Positions 19,731 to 31,007 of a stretch of 64,000 bases of DNA are shown one piece after another (position 1 is the stretch's first letter; every line of letters starts with the position of its first letter). Source of the stretch: Anastrepha obliqua (taxonomy: Eukaryota; Arthropoda; Insecta; Diptera; Tephritidae); the NCBI RefSeq assembly GCF_027943255.1, contig NC_072893.1, forward strand, positions 40,632,001 through 40,696,000, written 5' to 3'. The notes under the pieces are model-generated. The model did no database searches, was not told the origin of the DNA, and worked only from the letters and a program-made list of their open reading frames with translations. The translations under genes and the position numbers were made by a program.

Positions 19731-20159
19731 TTGACGTGACAACGTCTTATAATTCTATGTAGCCGGCTGCACGCACCAAAAAATGCGTCGTTATCTTGCT
19801 CATGCGTCGTTACCTTGCTTGAACAGCATGTTATGTTATGTTATGTTATGTTATGTTATATTATGTTATGTTATGTTATGTTATGTTATGTTATGTTATG
19901 TTATGTTATGTTATGTTATGTTATGTTATGTTATGTTATGTTATGTTATGTTATGTTATGTTATGTTATGTTATGTTATGTTATGTTATGTTATGTTATG
20001 TTATGTTAATGTTAACTCATTCTCTGTATCCATACAAAATATCTATCAAACAAATAAAATTATAATTTTCTTTTGAAAAATGCAACCATTCAATCAGTAT
20101 TTTCTTATGACGTTATCACGTTAAACTATCGTCAGTAAACCGACTTTACAGACAACCTC
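19731..20159 (-). mobile_element. Helentron/DINE-like repeat with internal microsatellite
   Basis: One end is TTGACGTGACAACGTCTTAT. The other is ACGTTATCACGTTAAACTAT followed by CGTCAGTAAACCGACTTTAC and AGACAACCTC, matching the left end of the copy at 31008 in reverse. The subterminal GACGTGAYAACGTC motifs face each other. The interior is a (ATGTT)n array. Ends with subterminal inverted repeats plus a central microsatellite fit the DINE/Helentron type, but this is inference. Confidence 0.6.
19829..20006 (+). repeat. (ATGTT)n microsatellite
   Basis: Some 35 almost perfect 5-bp units of TTATG, with one variant (TATAT) near 19858. Because 5 is coprime to 3, all three frames encode the repetitive MLCYV string, producing spurious frames of 64-97 codons. 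Confidence 0.95.
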
Positions 20160-20164
20160 TTTTT

Positions 20165-20845
20165 TTTTATAGATATGTCAAAAGTATAATTTTTTTATAG
20201 TATTGAACTGACTAAGAAAAAACTTCAAAGCCCAAGGTGGTTTTTTTTCCTTTTGCTTGAGCCGACTTCCAATTTTTTATTTTTCATTTAGGGTACGATA
20301 TTTTTATATATTTTAGCCGGAAGAACAAAGGCTGTGAAGCATTTGATTATCTATTTATAATTAATTTTACGAAAAAAAAAAAAACAAAAAAATCATATTC
20401 CTTCATATTCTTGGATCTGCAAGTTGAGCTACATTTACCTACGGTCAGAAACTAGTATCAACGTGTTGCTTAATAGCGTCTCTTTCAGTTTTAATCAATT
20501 GCAGGTGCCACCAGGTGCCACCAGGCGCCACTGATTATTTTTTGGCAATGATAATAACTAAACGCTTTCTAGTGTGTGCATAATGATAACGAAACACTTT
20601 TAATTTAGTTTTGACATTTTGAGGGTAATTCAGAATTATGAACTTACATGTATCCTGTGCGTAAATATTTGCTGGCTTATATTAATAAAAAAAAAAAAAA
20701 ATTAAAATTTATGAATTTTAAAAAACATTTTTTTTTAAATAGTTTTTAAACATGTTCTTTTCATACACAAATATATACAACTTCGTTAGTAGTAAAAATG
20801 TAAATATTTTTTGGGATGTATACTTTTTTCCGCATCTCTGTACAA
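20165..20845. other. Spacer, AT-rich
   Basis: No gene is seen. GGTGCCACCA is repeated three times with slight change at 20503-20531. Confidence 0.4.
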
Positions 20846-20849
20846 AAAT

Positions 20850-20990
20850 CCCCAGTGTGTGTCGCCCGCGTACGCCACCACTTTAATTCCCCTTCGGTTG
20901 AATTTGGTAAGGATGTTGTTAGCGACTAGTAACCACAGCAGAGGGGATAAAACACCTCCCTGAGGGGCCAGAGTGGTACTTCAGCCATTT
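20850..20990 (-). pseudogene. Short RT fragment with motifs B and C
   Basis: The minus strand reads APQGGVLSPLLWLLVANNIL then IKVVAYAGDTHW: RT motif B, and motif C with YADD changed to YAGD. About 35 codons survive. On its other side it passes directly into GGCCAGAGTGGTACTTCAGC, which resembles the 3' tail at 24780-24815, so this is a rearranged relic. Confidence 0.6.
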
Positions 20991-22385
20991 CCGACCTACC
21001 GACCTACCACTAGCATCGCTCATCGGTGAGATGGGCGAAATTTAAAATTGAATAACTCAACGGAAAACGTCATACCAGACGTCATAAATTGAAATAAACT
21101 TTGGAATGCAGCCTAACAAACAAAGTGCGCAGTTTAGTTTGATGTATACTATTACAAATACATATGTACATATGTACCTAAATATGATATGACAAATGTT
21201 TGTAAGCTATTCTTCGGTTGTAGATCAAACTTGCTTCTTCTGTCCTCAAATTTGTTGCAATTCGTCGCAACAATTTCCATGCAAAGCCGCATTTTCATTT
21301 TCACTAGAACCCCACCAGTTGCTTAATAAAAAAGAAATTTGCACGAAATCAGTAATACGTACAACAACAGCTTTATGGAACTCAGCAATAACAAATAATA
21401 TTTATTATATATAATATATTGCTGTCAGTGCAATATAATGAGCAGCGCTAGAGCAACAAAATTTTGAAGCAATTTCCTGTGTTTTCATTCAAAACTGCTT
21501 ATCGCCTTGTACACGTCTACAATGCAATAACAATAATTAAAACACGAAGAAAAAATGAAGTGCATCACTTTGTTATTGCCAACTGTGTTTTTAATTGGTG
21601 AAATTCATTTTGCATTAGTCACTTTTATTATTATTTATTTTGGTGTATATTATTCTATACTTTTAATTTTCATGAAATTAATTCAGTAAGCGTTTCGATC
21701 ACGTTTCTGCATTTTTAACCTGTTTTCTTTGCTTTGCATTTGTTTATGTTTATGTACTTTATTTACCTCTACGCTATTTTTTACCTCTTTGCCATTATTT
21801 GCCACATTTTATTCTTTATTGCTTGTAATTGATTACTTTGCACCATAAAAACAAAACGAAAACTAATTAGGCAAACAGAAATTCCGTTGAGCTCGCGCAA
21901 GAAAAAAAGTAGTTATTAAGAACAAATACAAAAGATTTCTCCACTTCAGCGGCTTTTCATAAATAAGCTAATTTGTTTACTAACAGTAAGTAGGCAGGGC
22001 ATAAAGTCCCAGGTATATGCACTTATTACTACGGCAATAAATTTTAAATTTCTCATGTAAATAATTTAAACGCGGGGCTTCCCTCAACCTATAACACTCA
22101 TATTAATAAACAACTAATGTTTCTAACGAATTGTGTAAGCAAAAATGATTTCAATATAAGCTATTATATAAAAAATAAGATTTTCTCATTTGTGGGGTAT
22201 ACTAGAAGCACAAGACTTAAAAGTTAATTATTTTATTTACTATATAAATAGAAAAGTCACGGTGAATAAATTTGAACAGGTTTATATGTAAGCTATATAA
22301 CGGGACTTATTCACGTGGTTACATTTTTATCTTTTTTTGTAATTTTCTTACTTTAGACTAAGGTAAATTTACCAATACCTGTAAA
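20990..22385. other. Gene-free AT-rich stretch
   Basis: I see only short chance frames (the longest is 72 codons at 21196-21414) and a TATTATATATAATATATT near 21400. No element ends were recognised. Confidence 0.4.
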
Positions 22386-22389
22386 TTTA

Positions 22390-23160
22390 CCTTAGTCTGC
22401 CACTCTGGCACTACCCAAGTAACACTAAAGCGCCGTTTAGATACCATTATGAGATAGGCAGATATCTACAGCCAGCCAGAGCTGTTGATGTAATGGAGAA
22501 TTTTGATGGGATTTAGGTTAGCACACTGCCCCAGACTGTCGATGAAAGGAGTACCCAGTAACCTTAATCGTCCAGCTGTCAAACCCTGACATTTACAGAG
22601 ATAGTGCTCAACAGTTTCCTTCTCTGAAAGGTTCTCACAGCTTCTGCAATGGGAATTAAATGGTAAATCTAGCTTTTCCGCGTGTGAGCGGATCGTCCAA
22701 TGACCGATAAACACAGGTACGTGTTAAGAAATTGTATGGCGTGGAGTCCCCGAGACTTTCTGAGTTCTCCGTCTATTGTAGGGAGACCAAAGGGTTTTCG
22801 AAATAGCACATGAAGAAATGGAGCTCCATTTTTTCTGCGCTTTCCTAAGAAATAAGTTGTATAATTCCCTTTTATTAACAGTTAGGGGGATGCCAATGAC
22901 GGGTAGGAGGTCTCTGAGAGCAATTCAGCTACCTTCCTGGCAAGCTCATCAGCTATTTCATTTCCGTCTATGTTCTTATGTCCTGGAACTCAGATCAGAG
23001 AACCTGATACCCAAGATATTTGCTCTTTTCCTTACCGGAATTGACTAGTTTGGATCTGCACCATGGCGTTGTCAGAGCCTTGATCGAGGCTTGACTATCA
23101 GGAAAAAACATTAATATCTCCCTCGCTCCCTAAGCATTTTACATGCCTGATAGGGCTGAT
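22390..23160 (-). mobile_element. Family B non-LTR 3' fragment, minus copy
   Basis: The minus frame 22714-22466 encodes HCRSCENLSEKETVEHYLCK and ends LHYINSSGWL, identical in most positions to the end of the plus copy at 24406-24719. Further up (to 23110) come the ESAEKMELHFF block, LMSLPGR remnants of the last RNase H segment, and near 23095 the FSDSQASIKAL codons. Multiple frameshifts occur. It forms one arm of a head-to-head inverted pair with 23930-24800. Confidence 0.75.
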
Positions 23161-23299
23161 CTGGCTTTGCTTATGCTTTCTGTCTCTCTACGAACCAACA
23201 TTGATTTTTTTCTGAAAAATAACTTGAGCCGAGTTTGCCTAGTCTATTATAATCTTCTGTGCAGTATTAAGTAGATCATCTCCCTTTAATGGAAAACCG

Positions 23300-24830
23300 C
23301 ATTTGCACTTTTTTATTATCCATCCAGGAGGCCAGTATAGCCTTCTACTCCTGCAAATCTATGTTCGGTAAAAAATAGGGACTCAAGCCACAGGTCGTGC
23401 TGTGGATGTACAACGTAGTGGATCTGCCAATTTTAACGTATGGACGCCTGATTTGGTGGGAAGCTCTTCGGAAGGGCTATAATATGTATCACTAAACTGA
23501 GGAGGCTGCAAAGAACTGCATGCATTGGTATCAGCGGACCATGTAAAACTTTCTCCAGTGCTGCCCTGAATGTCGTTTTGCACTTACTTCCCATCGACTT
23601 TTACGTTATTTCCATCGCAGCTCAAAGTGCAATGAGGTTAAAGAGGTTGGCCTCTGGCGGCAATCTTTCAAGGAGCATTTTCGGGCGGTCAATACTGTAT
23701 TTCTCCGAACTTGGAACAGATCTCTCTATCCGCAAACTAGAGTTTGAGGGTCGTGCTAGAGTAATATTATATTTCCAAATAGGTAGGATTGCATCGAGAA
23801 GAAAATCTTCACCGAGGTTTGCACCTCTGTCTTCACTGACGGCTCCAAGACTGAATCGGGAGCCAGAGCAGGGGTTTTCTCTAAATCAGCCAATTTATCT
23901 ACTTTATTTAAACTGCCGAATACTGCTAGGGTTTTTCAGGCAGGAGTTTTTGCAATCCGGCAGACATGTAAAATGCTTAGGGAGGCAGGGATATATTAAT
24001 GTTTTTTCTGATAGTCAAGCCTCGATCAAGGCTCTGACAACGCCATGGTGCAGATCCAAACTAGTCAATTCCTGTAGGGAAAAGATCAAATATCTTGGGT
24101 GTGCAGGTAACATTTCTCTGATTTGGGTTCCAGTACATACATAGGAACATGGAGGGAAATGAAATTGCTGATGAACTTGCCAGGAAGGTGGCTGAATTGG
24201 TCTCAGAAACCTCCTCCCCATCATTGGCATCCGCCTGACTGTTAATAAAAGGGAATTATACAACTTATTTCTTAGGAAAGCGCAGAAAAAATGGAGCTCC
24301 ATTTCTTCATGTGCTATTTCGAAAACCCTTTGGTCTCACTACAATAGACGGAGAACTCAGAAAGTCTCGGGGATTCCACGCCAATCAATTTCTTAACACG
24401 TAGCTGTGTTTGCCGGTCATTGGACGATGGGCACACACGCGGAAAAGCTAGTGTTACCATTTAATGCCCATTGCAGAAGCTGTGAGAACCTTTCAGAGAA
24501 GGAAACTGTTGAGCACTTTCTTTGTAAATGTCAGGGTTTGACAGCTGGACGATTAAGGTTACTGGGTACACTGTTGAGCACTTTCTTTGTAAATGTCAGG
24601 GTTTGACAGCTGGACGATTAAGGTTACTGGGTACTCCTTTCATCGACAGTCTGGGGCAGTGTGCTAACCTAAATCCCATCAAAATTCTCCATTACATCAA
24701 CAGCTCTGGCTGGCTGTAGATATCTGCCTGTTGGAGGTCTCATAATGGTATCAAAATAGCGGTTTAGCGCGACTTGAGGAGTGCCAGACTGGCACTTCAA
24801 CCATTTCATCTACCTACCTGGAGGCAGAAA
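23300..24830 (+). pseudogene. Family B non-LTR: RT connector, RNase H, C-terminus
   Basis: From about 23310 the plus strand reads ASIAFYSCKSMFGKK, LPILTYGRLIWWEAL, then RRLQRTACIGISG and ALNVVLHLLPIDFYV (frame 23578-24144). RNase H follows with SVFTDGSKTESGARAGVFSK (about 23840), VFQAGVFAIRQ, INVFSDSQASIKAL and ISLIWVPVHT. A disrupted ADELAR segment comes next, and the C-terminal CRSCENLSEKETVEHFLCKC lies at 24475-24535. The frame is broken at several points. The end is TAATGGTATCAAAATAGCGG. RT motifs A to C are absent. A 65-bp tandem duplication lies near the end. Confidence 0.75.
24505..24634 (+). repeat. 65-bp tandem duplication
   Basis: The unit beginning ACTGTTGAGCACTTTCTTTG and ending GGTTACTGGGTAC occurs at 24505-24569 and again at 24570-24634 without visible difference. 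It duplicates the knuckle-coding part of the retrotransposon and shifts the frame, since 65 is not a multiple of 3. Other family B copies have a single unit, so it arose after insertion. Confidence 0.9.
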
Positions 24831-25940
24831 ATATTGAAAATCTCTTTTATTTTATATAATTTTAAGCCTGACACTCAATCATATTAAGTTGATTTGGCGT
24901 TTCCTTATACTCATAGTTTAGTTGTGAATTTCCTCAAGCGCAGACAAAAAATTCTATTTTGAAAATCCATTCAAATATATAAATTCCAGGTGAAATTAAA
25001 GACACAAAATGAAACAAATGAATAAAACTGAACAATTCACAACAAATAAGTATCAATCCGAATACTAAAAATTTCGTTGTTTTGTAATTTTCAATTCTCC
25101 GGCGACTATCCGATAAATGAATTCAGCAGTAAATTAGGAGTCAGTACTCGGCTATCCATTTTAAGAAATTAATTATAGCCAATCAAATAAAAACGTTTTT
25201 TAAATTACTTTTTACCTTGTTTATCAATCAGTCACAAACGAATTACAAAACTAATTTAAATACTGCTAAAAAATCACTTTAGCTACTTAATCTATACTAA
25301 CAAAATCCCGAATTAATTTTAATTTATTATACCATAAATTCAATTTCAAAGGAATTCTACGTTTTTCAGCGAACAAAATTTTCAAAACGAGAGTTTTGCG
25401 TGACTTCGATGGTCTATGAAACTGCAAACTCTAAATTTTTAAAAAACTCTGGTTGAAAAGAGTGAAATTTTGATGAAAATTTGTTAAATTTTTTAAAATG
25501 GGATTTAAAGGGCCTTTAAAAAAGAACGGTCCTAGATGTTGATTTGAAATAAAACATATAAATATTTATATAAATACGAGTATTTATTCAAAATACGGCT
25601 CTTAACAATTATAAGTGAAGAATGACTTAATTTAAATGTCCACCATGAGCACGTCAACAGGTAAGATCCACCAAACAGTCGATTCATAAATGCCTAATTG
25701 TAGGGAACTTCGAAATATCGATGTTGCAGGTTGTTCAATAACACTTTCCACTACAACAGCAATATTCTCACAAAACGTTAAGTTGTTGGTCATTTGAGGT
25801 GTGTAAACAAAAACCTGAAACCTTTTGTTGATATACCAAAAACATAAACCAATGACACTGCCGTCTGAACAACGACTGGGCAACGATTGGGCGAGTGTGT
25901 GAATACATGTGAAATGATCGTGCAGAATTCGGCTGCCTAA
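24830..25940. other. Gene-free AT-rich stretch
   Basis: No motif-bearing frame. Short frames at 25632-25977 on the minus strand carry nothing I recognise. Confidence 0.4.
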
Positions 25941-25944
25941 TCCC

Positions 25945-26010
25945 CAAGTGACGTGGCAGCCAAAGTTTCCCTCTCAATTTTCTTTTTCACCATAGCTAAA
26001 TAGCAAACGC
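25945..26010 (+). repeat. Single arm of the fold-back repeat family
   Basis: CAAGTGACGTGGCAGCCAAA, TTTCCCTCTCAATTTT and TTTTTCACCATAGCTAAATA match the left arm at 26222-26290. The partner arm is not adjacent. Confidence 0.55.
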
Positions 26011-26221
26011 GAAAATAGAGCTGCCTTAAATGACATGTGTTTGTACGACAGTGAGTTATACCAGTCTCATGAGCTATAGCCACACTCGCTAGTGGCGCAT
26101 CTTACTCGATAACTTTGTTGTTGCTTTCCCAAATTTTTCGTGAAGTTAAACGAGCACAAAGATAGCGTGCGGGGAAATGGCGAATAGAAGAGGTCTACCC
26201 TTGGGCTGATGAATCCCCGAG

Positions 26222-26421
26222 TGACATGACAGGCAAAGTTCCCCTCACAATTTTATTTTTCCCCATAGATAAATAGCAAACCTGGTAATCTATCATCCTT
26301 GGAGTTGATGCATATTCAGGGGGTATGTATGTATACAAGGATAATAGATACCAGGTTTGCTCGTTAGGTATGGTGAAAAAAATTGTTTGAGGGGAACTTT
26401 AGATTCTACGTCCTTTGTTTT
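26222..26421. mobile_element. Fold-back MITE with about 80-bp inverted arms
   Basis: The left arm (GACATGACAGGCAAAGTTCC to GGTAATCTATCATCCTTGG) and the right arm (CCAAGGATAATAGATACC as AAGGATAATAGATACCAGG, to GAGGGGAACTTTAGATTC) are reverse complements with scattered mismatches. The short loop contains TATGTATGTATAC. There is no coding capacity. Related single arms lie at 25945 and 27655. Confidence 0.7.
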
Positions 26422-26424
26422 GTG

Positions 26425-26505
26425 TTTCAAAAAAATTTAGCTTTAGCTTAGTGAAACACAAATACCTACTGCTAGGTAGTACACCACTAAAAATCTTTTC
26501 ACCAT
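26425..26505 (-). repeat. Flanking block shared with 27540-27655
   Basis: In reverse complement this reads GGTGAAAAGATTTTTAGTGG, TGTACTACCTAGCA, and ends AAACACAAAACAAAGGACG. The stretch 27540-27660 reads GGCGAAGAGATTTTTAGAGG, TGTACTACCTAGCA and AAAACACAAAACGAATGGCG. The repeat family therefore extends beyond the fold-back arms. Confidence 0.6.
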
Positions 26506-26509
26506 GGTT

Positions 26510-27535
26510 TGTAAATATATGTATTTGCTACTTTGCTTTCAATGTTCCCTCTGCGGATTGCTAATGTAGGCTCTTGGCTTAAACTTAACTTCAAACAAAT
26601 TCCACGAAATAAATATGAAAACAAGAAATTAGGAAAACAATCATTTATCATATTCTTCTTCTTCCGTCATAAGTACGGCTTTTATGAATGTTTACTGCCA
26701 TTTATCTTCATCACTTAAAAACTATTTTGAAGGCGTTCTGTTATGCAATAAAAATAAATTTTATCCACCACTTTATATCCCCAATTCGACAGCATTCTTT
26801 TATAAGTATATGGCATAGCTGAACAATTATCTTTCCATAAATGCTTAGTAAAGATAAATTTATTGAGCTAAGTGGGGTATTGTAATTATATGAATGAATA
26901 CCATCAACCCACTGATGTATTTGTACAACTTTATACAAGTTGTAAACGACAAGTAATTCTGATAAGGTACAAACTCTTGGCTGGTGGGTCTTACAGTGTA
27001 CTAAAAACGGTTTTATTGCAAGGTAAAATTATCGTAGCGCTTAACTTCGGTGCATAATATCACTTTTATCTTGTTGGTGTACAAACATTTGAATTGTCAT
27101 TGTCAGCGAATGTTTAGAGCAGTTTGATTTCTTTGACAAATGGACTTCAGAGTCTTCATATCAATAATAACTGTGGGGTCCAATGAGTTGAACTGCGCGC
27201 ATACAAATATTATATCTTATCGTAAAAGAAAATTTATTGCAAATTTTTTGCGCATATTTCCGTTTATTATGATAATAAACAACAATAATATATTAGCACA
27301 ATAAAAGAGTGGAAAGGAAATTCGAATTAAAAATATGAGTGGAATGCAGGTAAATAAAGTTAATAAGTTTGTATACACGATTAATAGATTTGATTTGTCT
27401 GAATAACTAATTGGATTGCATAACAGGAGGCTCGAAGGCGACTTTCAAAGCACTGAGGCATAGGTTGATGATTATTGTATTTTATTTGTGGCTTTTTTTC
27501 TGGGATGACACTCTTGAAGACGAAACATCAGTTTG
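26510..27535. other. Gene-free AT-rich stretch
   Basis: Only short frames of about 60 codons, without motifs. Confidence 0.4.
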
Positions 27536-27537
27536 CA

Positions 27538-27750
27538 TCATGGCGAAGAGATTTTTAGAGGTGTACTACCTAGCAAACCGTTATTCGGCCTTGAGCGAAT
27601 TTGACAGATATGCCGACGTCATTCGTTTTGCTAAAGCTACATTTTTTAAAACACAAAACGAATGGCGTGGAATCCAAAGTTCCTCTCAAAAATGATTTTT
27701 CACCATACCTATCGAGCAAACCTGATATCTATTATCCTTGAGTATGCACG
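27538..27750 (+). repeat. Second copy of the fold-back repeat family
   Basis: This copy contains the internal block and one arm (GGAATCCAAAGTTCCTCTCA to TGATATCTATTATCCTTGAG) in the opposite orientation to 26222-26505. The 94-codon frame through it is a shadow. Confidence 0.6.
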
Positions 27751-27929
27751 ACTGATAGCCTCTCAGCTACACCTACGTATTCAACAACTCTCCACTATCT
27801 ACCACTATCCCCGCGGAACTGTCAAAAAGATATTACCTCACGAGACTGGCTAGCTCAAAGGCTTCTAACGCCTACGAAACTCCGCGCGCCTTAGATCGTG
27901 GTGAATATGTGTTACATGCGCGTAGATTC

Positions 27930-28215
27930 TCTTCCAGTTATTAGTTGATTTCAGCACAAAATCAACAATATTTTCTCGAGTTAAAATTTAAAAGATTACG
28001 GGAGCATTGCCTGGTCATTAGAACAAGATCAACATCTTCGTCCCTCTCCGTGCAGATTGGGCAGTTTTTTGAACTGTCATGGCCAAATCTATGGAGGTAT
28101 TTTCTAAATACCCCGTGTCCTGACAGGAATTGAGTTTGGTGGTAGTTTGTTCCCCCATGGTTCCTTTCTAACCACGTCGTAAGGATGGGCGTTAATTCAT
28201 GCGTTCATCTATCCT
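27930..28215 (-). pseudogene. C-terminal fragment of an R1/LOA-type non-LTR ORF2
   Basis: The minus strand reads LTTWLERNHGGTNYHQTQFL, then SGHGVFRKYLHRFGHDSSKN, then CPICTERDEDVDLVL. The motif Q-F-L-[ST]-G-H-G-x-F-x-x-Y-L followed by C-P-x-C is the usual end of R1/LOA-type ORF2 proteins. No RNase H or RT lies directly upstream; the next minus-strand block is a jockey-like RT, so the two are separate insertions. Confidence 0.65.
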
Positions 28216-28860
28216 TAGGTAATCTGCCCCACCGGTTCTGTCAGTGGACGATCAAACGATGCCTTTTTTCTGGTGCGAGTTGATTCAACAAAACTCAATG
28301 AACGTAGAGCGTATTTAAGAAATTTTTTTTTAATCCGTTTAATTCTGTTTATGTAAATGGTACCCAAATGAAAGAACATATTCCAAATTGGATCGAATGA
28401 AAGACGATATAATAATTTAAGTAAATAAATAAGTATAAAAGAAGTGACTTTGAAATTATTTCGCTTCACAAACGCGAATACCGAGTAAACTTCAAAATGT
28501 ATGTCTATTATATGAAAAATTACCCGAAAAAATAACGCCAAGATCTTTAATTTCATCTAAACTTTGCAACAAGGAATGAGCAATGTTGTAAGACGTCGCC
28601 GTTGTGAGTTTTTGAATACGTGACTTTAAAGCACTTTTTGATGTTTAAAGAAAGCCGAGAATTACCACACCATAGTTCTAGGGCGTCAGTGTCATTTTTA
28701 AGCTCAAGTGAGTCACCTAATGCTCGCACGCCGATTTTCGAGTGCAATATTCTTAAATTTTTCGACGCTAGGAACACTCTTTATAGTACGAGTAGTATGC
28801 CTATTACAGTTAAAATGTTCAATACTTCTACATGTGGTATAGAGTTTGTTTGAAACACTT
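28215..28860 (-). pseudogene. Jockey-clade reverse transcriptase fragment
   Basis: Frame 28777-28553 reads ILHSKIGVRALGDSLELKND, then ALELWCGNSRLSLNIKKC and KVTYSKTH, the segment after RT motif C. Frame 28556-28215 follows with EIKDLGVIF-like remains, LLYRLSFDPIWNMFF and YALRSLSFVE, typical of the jockey RT connector. One frameshift lies near 28555. Motif C itself should fall near 28780-28800 but is not clear. The 5' and 3' parts are missing. Confidence 0.7.
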
Positions 28861-29009
28861 TATTTCAGACGTATTTCTCTTCTCAGTCGTCCTCTTTTTC
28901 TCAACAGCGAAATTGGCAAAAATTAACAGAAGCTAAAACTTTAAGAGTATATAGTAAAGTGGTCTAACACTTCTTATCAGAATGAGACAACTAAGTGAAA
29001 TATTTTTAA

Positions 29010-29742
29010 GGCAGTAGTCTGCTTTACAGGCTTCAAAAAATCGATTTTTTTGTTTTGTTTTAAATCTCTTCCAAAACTATCCAAGAATATGTCTTTAAAA
29101 TTCCAGAGGCCAATTCGACATATTTTCGAAGCTAGAGCAGTTTTGGTGGCCGAGCGTCGAGCAGGTGCGAATGCTCAGGCAGAACTTTAAAGCGCGTTTT
29201 CTCGAGTTTTCATTTTCACAAGTGTTAGAAAACGGTGCCGGCGATAGCAAAAAGAATATATGTCCGATCGAAAAAAACCAAAGTGATCTAGCTTCAGTAT
29301 TAAATTATCTTCTATTTGAACTAAAAAAGTTGGACAAAAGTATTATTTAAACTACTTGTTTTGCAACTTAAAGTCAATTTTTTTTCTTAAAAAAGGGAAT
29401 TTTTTTTTCAAACTTCGAAAAAATTTGGAATTTTATAACTTCTTCGGTATTTTTTTAGTTCATAAAGAAAAGAAACTTATAAAAATTAAAAAAAAATTTG
29501 GTTCGACTGTTTCAGATGCATCGCACGACCTCCATCACCGGCACGATTTACAAGTGCAGACTCCAGGCGCTCCAGAAAAATACTTACAACTTTAAAAAAT
29601 TTCAATATTTTTTAAAAATAAATATTGTTTTTTAAACCTTAAATATAGTACACTATCGTCTTAAAATTCCGTTTACCGCAATCATTTCCTTCCCTTTCAA
29701 AAAAAATTGCTAAAAAAATGCTTTTTTTCGGCTTCTACTGCC
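29010..29742. mobile_element. TTAA-flanked non-autonomous element A (733 bp)
   Basis: It is bounded by TTAA at 29006-29009 and 29743-29746, with inverted ends GGCAGTAG and CTACTGCC plus extended subterminal similarity (GGCTTCAAAAAATCGATTTT on the left; GCTTTTTTTCGGCTTC on the right). The internal frames of 61 and 79 codons have no known motif. It shares ends, length and internal style with elements C, E and F. Confidence 0.75.
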
Positions 29743-29749
29743 TTAAGTA

Positions 29750-30450
29750 AGACATATTCCACCTTCAAAGTGTACCTAGTCAACACTTTTACTTTAGCGT
29801 TCTCACTGAAATTCTTGAGAAAAATTGCGACATTCTCATAATTTTTAAGGTGAAATCTGCATTAGATTTGTGTCCGTTGAAGCTGTGAGAGAGAAGCTGG
29901 TAGGTAGAGAACTTCTCGCTCTCTTTCGAACAACCGAGATTGTAGAGGTGTATATGTATATTGAAGGGGAAATCAAAATGAAATTATGTGCATCTCGTTA
30001 TTTATTAGTCAGCGCTTGTAACTAATTTAAAATAATTCTTTAAATTCCTGTAGGCAGTGAGGTCCACATGGGTACAATAATTCATACCTCTTTGAAAAGT
30101 TCTCAGGGCCCTATTTTATACTTTTCTGAATAGCAGACCTGCTGATTTTATGTATAGCAGGCCTGTCCAGATGTAATAAAATTGTATTTATTTCATGTTC
30201 ATACTATGTAAATAAGTGCGTCTACAATATTCTAATGACTCTGGAAAATCTTAATTACATTCTTATACTCGCACTTGAATGACATCCTGTTGACACACGG
30301 AAATTACCAATTTCGCTGACATAAATAATCGCTAAAACACTAAAATATTGTAAATCTCTTACAAACACGGCAGTTTTATTTATCTATTTACGTACGCACA
30401 GAATAATAAATAATATGTTACAAAAAAAATACAATACAAATAAATACAAA
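29750..30450. other. Spacer without recognisable gene
   Basis: AT-rich. No frame with motifs and no clear element ends. Confidence 0.4.
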
Positions 30451-30451
30451 T

Positions 30452-30738
30452 AGCGGCTGCCGTAGCCGAATGAGTTGGTGCGTGACTACCATTCGGTGGG
30501 ACTGGCGTTCGAAACCCCGGGCACAGAACACTAAATGGCTGAAAAGGTTATTTCTAATAGCGGTCGCCCCTCGGCAGCCAATGGCAAAGCTACGAGTGGC
30601 ATGAAAAAGCTCCTCCTAAAAATCATCTGCCTTTCGAAGTCGGCATAAAACTGTAGGTATATCCATTCGTAGAAAAACAAAAAAAAAATGCACACTAAGA
30701 ATAGGAGAAGGGGCTCGGCGCCTACAATATATATATGT
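30452..30738 (+). mobile_element. SINE copy with intact head
   Basis: The head AGCGGCTGCCGTAGCCGAAT carries an A-box-like TAGCCGAATGAG. GCGTTCGAAACCCC is in the B-box position. The body follows to AGGAGAAGGGGCTCGGCG, and a short (AT)n tail closes the copy. It has diverged more than the copies at 54.9 and 56.2 kb. Confidence 0.75.
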
Positions 30739-31007
30739 GAGTATGTATGTATTCACATAAATTACATGCTTTTACGCGCGTGCCGTTAGGTAGGTGGGCT
30801 TACACTAAAATTGCACATTATCGCAAAAGTAAACTTGTAAGCACTCTACTATTTAATCGTAGTCATTGTCTGATAACTTTGCCGTAAACAATAGTCTTAT
30901 CGCTACAATTCCAATAATTCTCGTTTTAAATGTAACGTAATACTCAATATGCATATGGAATAAAAATAAATAGGTGTTTTTGTATGCATACCTTCTGTTA
31001 AAAAAAA

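Noticed and set aside
19783..20076. Three overlapping frames of 64-97 codons encoding a repetitive MLCYV string
   Set aside because: They are translations of the (ATGTT)n microsatellite in all three frames and carry no gene signal.
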